Positions 58,493 through 64,000 of a stretch of DNA of 64,000 bases are shown here, piece by piece; the first letter of the stretch is position 1, and each line of letters begins with the position of its first letter. Origin of the DNA: Streptomyces sp. CB02261 (GTDB taxonomy: Bacteria > Actinomycetota > Actinomycetes > Streptomycetales > Streptomycetaceae); contig NZ_LIVX01000014.1 of NCBI RefSeq assembly GCF_001905665.1, forward strand, positions 1-64,000, written 5' to 3'. Position numbers and translations under genes: made by a program. The notes below the pieces were generated by a model, which was not told where the DNA came from, did not search any database, and was given only the letters and a program-made list of their open reading frames with translations.

Positions 58493-58896
58493 CGGCCGTG
58501 CCCGCCGGCCGGCGGGGCTCCGACGAGCCCACCGTCCGCCAGGTGACCGAGGACCTGGTCCTGGTCGAGGTCGCCGGCCGCAAGGTCCTCGCGGCCGCCG
58601 TCTGCCCGCACCGCGGGGGCAGGCTCAAGTACGGCAGGGTCGACGGGGACAGGCTGCGGATCACCTGTCCCCTGCACCACACGACGTTCGACCTGACGAG
58701 CGGGGAGCGCACGTCCGGCGCGGCGTGCGCGGCCCTGCGGGTCGTCGACGTGCTGCCGGAGCCGTCCGGGCAGGGCCAGAACGGCAGCGGGCGGATCCCC
58801 GGGCAGGGACCGGCCGGGGGCGGTGTGCCCACCGGGCAGGGACCGGCCCGGGGCGGTGTGCCCACCGGGCAGGGACCGGTCGGGGGCGCCGCATGA
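58489..58896 (+). CDS. Rieske 2Fe-2S ferredoxin with repetitive tail
   Basis: The 135-residue protein has the Rieske ligands CPHRGG (Cys39, His41) and CPLHHTTF (Cys60, His63), so residues 15-90 form a small Rieske domain. About 40 residues rich in Gly, Pro and Gln follow, containing three 11-residue repeats of GQGPAGGGVPT type. It probably carries electrons to the diiron oxygenase from the reductase encoded at the end of the operon. Confidence 0.85.
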   Translation: MTAVPAGRRGSDEPTVRQVTEDLVLVEVAGRKVLAAAVCPHRGGRLKYGRVDGDRLRITCPLHHTTFDLTSGERTSGAACAALRVVDVLPEPSGQGQNGSGRIPGQGPAGGGVPTGQGPARGGVPTGQGPVGGAA

Positions 58897-58899
58897 CCA
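58801..58899 (+). repeat. 33-bp tandem repeat in the Rieske gene tail
   Basis: GGGCAGGGACCGG recurs at 58801, 58834 and 58867. The 33-bp unit keeps the frame and encodes 11 residues. The last copy overlaps the start of the permease gene. Confidence 0.8.
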
Positions 58900-60341
58900 C
58901 CACACCGACCGGGGCGGCGTCCACCGTGGCGCCGCCCCGTGCGGGGGCCGGACACGACGGCATCGCGCCGGTGCCCGAGGCCGAACGCACCTCGACACCG
59001 GGCGACTTCGGCTGGATCTGGCCCTCCGCGCAGTTCTCCTTCGGCACGGTCGTCCTCGGCGCGCTGCCCGTCGTCTTCGGCCTGGGCTGGTGGGCCTCGG
59101 CGAGCGCCATCGCCGTCGGCGTCGCCGTCGGCACGCTGCTGCTCGCGCCGCTGGCCCGGTTCGGCGTCCGTACCGGCACCAACGACCCGGTGGCGAGCGG
59201 CGCGCACTTCGGCGTCCGGGGCCGGGTCGTCGGCAACACCCTCACGGTGGTGACCGCGCTCGGGTTCTTCGCGATCGCCGTGTGGACGGGCGGCACCGCC
59301 GTCATGGTCGCCGGCCACCGGCTCCTCGGCACCCCCACGGGCCCCGGCGCGCTGACCGCCGCCATGTTCGTGACGGCGGCCGCGGTCGCGCTGGTCGCCG
59401 TACGCGGCCACCAGACGCTCGTCCGCACCTACAAGGTGACGGCGGTCACCGGAGGCGTGGTCCTCCTCGGCACCGTCCTCGTCCTCGCCCCGGACTTCGA
59501 CGCGGGCTACGCCGGCGGGGCGCTCGCCCTCGACAGCCCGTTCCACACCTGGCTGCTCGCGGCGACCGCCTCCGCCACCGTGCCCCTGTCGTACGCCACG
59601 TTCCAGGGCGACTACACCCGCTTCATGCCCTCCTCCACCCCCACCGGCCGGGTGGTGCGGGCCAGCGGGATCTCCATGTTCCTCAGCAGCATCGCCGCTC
59701 TCCTCACCGGCGCGTACGTCACGACCCTCTTCCCCGTGCCCGACGAGCCGTGGCTCCAGGGCCTGACGGACGCGGTGCCCGGCTGGTTCGCGGTGGCGGT
59801 CGTGGTCTTCGGCTTCGCGGGCACCCTGCCGCAGGCGGGCCTGTGCCTGTACGCCGCGGGGCTGTCCGCCAACTCGGTGTTCTGGCGCTCCTCACGGGCC
59901 GCCGTGACCACGGTGGTCGCCCTGCTCGCGGCGGCCGTGCTGTACCTCGGGGCGGTGGTGTACGACGCCATGGACGCGATGTCCGCGTTCGTGACGCTGC
60001 TGCTCACCGTCGTCGCCCCGTGGGCCGCCGTGCTCTCCGTCGGGTACGTGCTGCACCGGGGCCGGTACGACGCGGAGGCGCTGCGCGCCTTCACCACGGG
60101 CGGGGGCGGCCGGTACTGGTACACCGGCGGGGTCAACGCGCGGGCCGCCGCGGCCTTCACGGCCGGCTCCGTCGTCGGTGTGCTGTGGGTCAACAACCCC
60201 TTGTACACCGGCCCGTTGACCGGGCTCACGGACGGGGTCGACCTGAGCCTGCCGGCCTCGTTCGTGGTCGCCGCCGTGCTCTACGGGGCGCTGTGCCGCG
60301 TCTGGCCGGAGCCGCTTCTCCCGCCCTCCGGCGGCCGCTGA
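58893..60341 (+). CDS. NCS1-family (purine-cytosine type) permease
   Basis: The 482-residue membrane protein has about twelve helices and NCS1 features (PGDFGWIWPSAQFSFGTVVLGALPVVFGLGWW; LSYATFQGDYTRFMP). The family moves cytosine, purines, hydantoins and thiamine. In this operon a small flat N-heterocycle (2-aminoimidazole, azomycin or a precursor) is a reasonable cargo; direction is not known. It overlaps the Rieske gene (ATGA). Confidence 0.85.
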   Translation: MTTTPTGAASTVAPPRAGAGHDGIAPVPEAERTSTPGDFGWIWPSAQFSFGTVVLGALPVVFGLGWWASASAIAVGVAVGTLLLAPLARFGVRTGTNDPVASGAHFGVRGRVVGNTLTVVTALGFFAIAVWTGGTAVMVAGHRLLGTPTGPGALTAAMFVTAAAVALVAVRGHQTLVRTYKVTAVTGGVVLLGTVLVLAPDFDAGYAGGALALDSPFHTWLLAATASATVPLSYATFQGDYTRFMPSSTPTGRVVRASGISMFLSSIAALLTGAYVTTLFPVPDEPWLQGLTDAVPGWFAVAVVVFGFAGTLPQAGLCLYAAGLSANSVFWRSSRAAVTTVVALLAAAVLYLGAVVYDAMDAMSAFVTLLLTVVAPWAAVLSVGYVLHRGRYDAEALRAFTTGGGGRYWYTGGVNARAAAAFTAGSVVGVLWVNNPLYTGPLTGLTDGVDLSLPASFVVAAVLYGALCRVWPEPLLPPSGGR

Positions 60342-60391
60342 CCCCGCGTCCGACCGCCGCCGATCCGTTCACTGACCGAGGTGACTCACTC

Positions 60392-61312
60392 ATGTCCATG
60401 TTCCGACTCGTGGTGCGGACGGTCGTCGAGGAGGCGGAAGGCGTCCGGGGGCTGCTGCTGGCCGACCCGGCGGGCGCCGAACTGGCTCCGTGGGAGCCGG
60501 GGGCGCACCTGGAGGTGACCCTGCCGTCCGGGACGGTCCGGCACTACTCGCTGTGCGGCGATCCGGCCGACCGGCGCGTCTACCGGCTCGGGGTGCTGCG
60601 CGAGACCGCGGGCCGGGGCGGATCGGAGGAGGTCCACCGCGCCGTCGGCGAGGGCACGCTCCTCGGGGTGCGGGGTCCGTTCAACCGCTTCCCGCTGGTG
60701 CCCGCCGAGCGCTATCTGTTCGTCGCGGGCGGCATCGGCATCACCCCGCTGCTGCCGATGCTCCGTTCCCTGCGGCCCGGCACGTGGTCCCTGCTGTACG
60801 GCGGCCGGAGCCTGGCGTCGATGGCGTACCGCGAGGAGCTCGCCGGGCTCCCCGGGGTCACGCTCGTCCCGCAGGACACGGCGGGGCTCCCCGATCTGGA
60901 CGCCGCCCTCGGGGGGCTGCCCCCGTCGACGGCCGTCTACTGCTGCGGCCCCGAGGGTCTGCTGCGGGCGGTGGAGGAGCGGTGGCGGGGGCCGCTGCAC
61001 ACCGAGCGGTTCGGGGCGGCTCCCTCCGGCGGGAACGTCGCGTCGGACGGTTTCGAGGTGGAGCTGAAGCGCAGCGGGCGGACCCTGCGCGTGGAGCCCG
61101 GCCGGACCCTGCTCGACGCCGTGCGCGAGGTCGTGCCGGGTGTGGCGTACTCCTGCGAGGAGGGCTGGTGCGGCACCTGCGAGACGAAGGTGCTGGCCGG
61201 GACGCCCGAGCACCACGACTCCGTCCTCGGTGAGGAGGAGAAGGCCTCGGGGACGACGATGATGATCTGCGTGGGCCGCTCGCGCACGGACCGTCTCGTC
61301 CTGGACCTGTGA
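60392..61312 (+). CDS. Flavin/2Fe-2S reductase (PDR/VanB type)
   Basis: The 306-residue protein has an N-terminal FMN/FAD-binding barrel with RHYSLCG (about residues 49-55), an NADH-binding block GGIGITPLLPML, and a C-terminal plant-type 2Fe-2S domain (CEEGWCGTCETKV and a late Cys in MICVG). This is the order in phthalate dioxygenase reductase. It likely passes electrons from NADH to the Rieske protein and the diiron oxygenase. GAGGTGA precedes the ATG. It is the last gene of the operon. Confidence 0.87.
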   Translation: MSMFRLVVRTVVEEAEGVRGLLLADPAGAELAPWEPGAHLEVTLPSGTVRHYSLCGDPADRRVYRLGVLRETAGRGGSEEVHRAVGEGTLLGVRGPFNRFPLVPAERYLFVAGGIGITPLLPMLRSLRPGTWSLLYGGRSLASMAYREELAGLPGVTLVPQDTAGLPDLDAALGGLPPSTAVYCCGPEGLLRAVEERWRGPLHTERFGAAPSGGNVASDGFEVELKRSGRTLRVEPGRTLLDAVREVVPGVAYSCEEGWCGTCETKVLAGTPEHHDSVLGEEEKASGTTMMICVGRSRTDRLVLDL

Positions 61313-61314
61313 GG

Positions 61315-61358
61315 CGCGGAGGCCCGTACCGGGAGATCGGCCGGTACGGGCTTCCGCG
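61315..61358. terminator. Terminator closing the biosynthetic operon
   Basis: CGCGGAGGCCCGTACCGG and CCGGTACGGGCTTCCGCG pair with one G-U around GAGATCGG, immediately after the reductase stop codon. It also faces the convergent alcohol dehydrogenase gene. Confidence 0.8.
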
Positions 61359-61385
61359 TCCGCCGGGGGCGGAAGCCGGCCGGTG

Positions 61386-62468
<1,083 letters not shown>

Positions 62469-62513
62469 GCTCGTTTGCTCCTTCTGCGCGGAACGGTCAG
62501 AACGGCGGAACGG

Positions 62514-63914
62514 TCAGAACTGGAGGGACTTGGTCTGGAGGTACTCGGAGAGGCCGTGCGCGCCGAGTTCCCGGCCGACGCCCGACTGCTTGTACCCGCC
62601 GAAGGGGGCCAGCGGGTTGAACCGGCCGCCGTTGATGTCGACCTGTCCTGTCTCCATGCGGCGCGCGAAGGCGACGGCCTCCTCGGGCTCGCCCCAGACG
62701 GCTCCCGCGAGGCCGTAGACCGTGCCGTTGGCGATGGCCAGGGCCTCGGCCTCGTCCTCGTACCTCAGGAGTGAGACGACCGGTCCGAAGATCTCCTCCT
62801 GGGCGATGGTCATCTCGGGGGTGACGTCGGCGAAGACGGTCGGGGAGACGTAGTAGCCGGTCTCGCGCGGGGCGTCGGGGCCGCCGGCGACGAGCCGGGC
62901 GCCCTCCTCGATCCCCTTCTCGATGTAACCGCGGACGCGCTGCTGCTGCTTGGCGTTGACGAGGGGGCCGACCCGCTCGCCGGGGACGTACTTGGCGACG
63001 GCCTCGGCCGCGAGCGCCACCGCCTCCTCGTACCGGTCCGCGGGGATCAGCATCCGGGTCCAGGCGCTGCACGTCTGGCCGGAGTTGGACATGACGTTGG
63101 CGACGCCGACGGCGACCGCCTTGGACAGGTCGGCGCTCGGCAGGATCACGTTGGCGGACTTGCCGCCGAGTTCGAGGGCGACGCGCTTGACGGCGCCGCC
63201 GGCGAGGGCGCCGATGCCGCGGCCGACGGCGGTGGAGCCGGTGAAGGAGACGAGGTCCACCTCCGGGTGCTCGGCGAGGGCCTGTCCCGCGACCGGGCCG
63301 AGCCCCGTGACCAGGTTGAACACACCGGCGGGCAGGCCCGCCTCGTGGACGGCCTCGGCGAAGAGCTGGGCGGTGAGCGGGGTGTCCTCGGCGGGCTTGA
63401 GGACGGTGGTGCAGCCTGCGGCGAGGGCCGGGGCGACCTTGGCGACGATCTGGTGGAGCGGGTAGTTCCAGGGGGTGATCGCGGCGACGACGCCGACCGG
63501 CTCCGAGTAGACGGTCGAGTTGCCGACCTTCTCCTCGAAGGGGTGGGTGGCGGCCAGTTCCGCGTACGAGCCGGCCACGGCGATCGGCAGCCCGGCGTGG
63601 ACGGCGGCGGCGAGCTGCGGCGGCGCGCCGAGTTCGGCGGTGACGGTGGCGGCGATCTCCTCCGCGCGGGCGGCCAGCGCGTCGCGGAGGGCGGCGATGC
63701 GCGCGCCCCGTTCGGCGGGCGGGGTCGCGGCCCAGCCGGGCAGCGCGGCCCGGGCGGCGCGTACGGCGGCGTCGACGTCGTCGGCCGTGCCGGCCGGGAC
63801 ATGGCCGATGACCTGCTCGTCCGCCGGGTTGATGACGGCGATGGTGTCGGGGCCGGACGCGGGGCGCCACTCCCCGCCGATGTACATAGCGTCGTGCGCG
63901 TCGTGGGCCTTCAT
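62514..63914 (-). CDS. Aldehyde dehydrogenase
   Basis: The 466-residue enzyme oxidises an aldehyde to an acid with NAD(P). It has ITPWNYPLHQ, the cofactor block FTGSTAVGR, the general-base Glu in LELGGKSANV, and the catalytic Cys in SNSGQTCSAWTR. The ATG at 63914 follows GAGGAGAGGGAAG. It leads the operon with the alcohol dehydrogenase. An operator-like palindrome lies 49 bp upstream, resembling the one beside the tetR gene at 47915. Confidence 0.9.
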   Translation of the reverse strand: MKAHDAHDAMYIGGEWRPASGPDTIAVINPADEQVIGHVPAGTADDVDAAVRAARAALPGWAATPPAERGARIAALRDALAARAEEIAATVTAELGAPPQLAAAVHAGLPIAVAGSYAELAATHPFEEKVGNSTVYSEPVGVVAAITPWNYPLHQIVAKVAPALAAGCTTVLKPAEDTPLTAQLFAEAVHEAGLPAGVFNLVTGLGPVAGQALAEHPEVDLVSFTGSTAVGRGIGALAGGAVKRVALELGGKSANVILPSADLSKAVAVGVANVMSNSGQTCSAWTRMLIPADRYEEAVALAAEAVAKYVPGERVGPLVNAKQQQRVRGYIEKGIEEGARLVAGGPDAPRETGYYVSPTVFADVTPEMTIAQEEIFGPVVSLLRYEDEAEALAIANGTVYGLAGAVWGEPEEAVAFARRMETGQVDINGGRFNPLAPFGGYKQSGVGRELGAHGLSEYLQTKSLQF

Positions 63915-63962
63915 GCGCTTCCCTCTCCTCACCCGGCCGACCGGTTCGGCGGCGTCGACCCA

Positions 63963-63979
63963 AACTAGCGCTGTTAGTT
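63963..63979. promoter_or_regulatory. Operator before the aldehyde dehydrogenase operon
   Basis: AACTAGC-GCT-GTTAGTT is a 17-bp palindrome with one mismatch between arms. It matches the site at 47870-47886 at 13 of 17 bases, and both run into T-rich sequence on the same side. Confidence 0.5.
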
Positions 63980-64000
63980 TTTCGGCGCCAGGGCTACGGG

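Overview
The window is high-GC chromosomal DNA from a Streptomyces species. The signs are GC-rich third codon positions, frequent GTG starts, chaplins, mycothiol genes, a butyrolactone-receptor-like regulator, many TetR regulators and rare TTA codons. From about 1 to 24 kb the gene order (metH, gylR, glpFKD, PAC2, mshC, three small conserved genes, corA, ..., chaplins, M20 peptidase) matches the conserved Streptomyces core. I find no insertion sequence, CRISPR array or prophage.

Layout. 0-6.5 kb: metH (cut by the left edge), then the glycerol regulon (gylR, glpF, glpK, glpD). 6.5-20 kb: housekeeping genes, namely two LLM-class oxidoreductases, a PAC2 protein, mshC, three small conserved genes in an overlapping run, corA, a ferritin-like protein, an aldo/keto reductase and a RecD-like protein without a Walker A motif. 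20-24 kb: a long cell-wall chaplin with a collagen-like segment, a short chaplin, an M20 peptidase, tRNA-Leu(GAG) and a pseudouridine synthase. 24-31 kb: mycothiol-dependent formaldehyde oxidation (dehydrogenase plus MBL hydrolase), an amino-acid permease and the gluconate operon. 31-50 kb: catabolic and lipid-type genes (FAD dehydrogenase, glucarate dehydratase, kinase plus acyl-CoA dehydrogenase pair, SDR, MaoC, a second acyl-CoA dehydrogenase), their TetR regulators, and two secreted enzymes. 50-55 kb: accessory regulators and exporters, including a 26-bp minisatellite. 55-61.3 kb: a seven-gene biosynthetic operon. 61.4-64 kb: an alcohol/aldehyde dehydrogenase operon.

The most notable system is the operon at 55093-61312. 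It encodes an MppP/RohP-type PLP-dependent arginine oxidase, a DUF6190 protein, a dihydrodipicolinate-synthase-family aldolase, a heme-oxygenase-like diiron oxygenase, a Rieske ferredoxin, an NCS1 (cytosine-type) permease and a flavin/2Fe-2S reductase. Family content and order match the azomycin (2-nitroimidazole) pathway: arginine to 4-hydroxy-2-ketoarginine, retro-aldol cleavage to guanidinoacetaldehyde, cyclisation to 2-aminoimidazole, and N-oxygenation. The last three genes look like a dedicated electron supply and a heterocycle transporter. The operon is bounded by strong terminators and has no regulator of its own.

A second theme is regulation. Several TetR genes sit beside repeated palindromes that are also found at other promoters in the window, so small local regulons can be proposed. 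Only one gene-free stretch exceeds 300 bp (51218-51533), and it holds the minisatellite.
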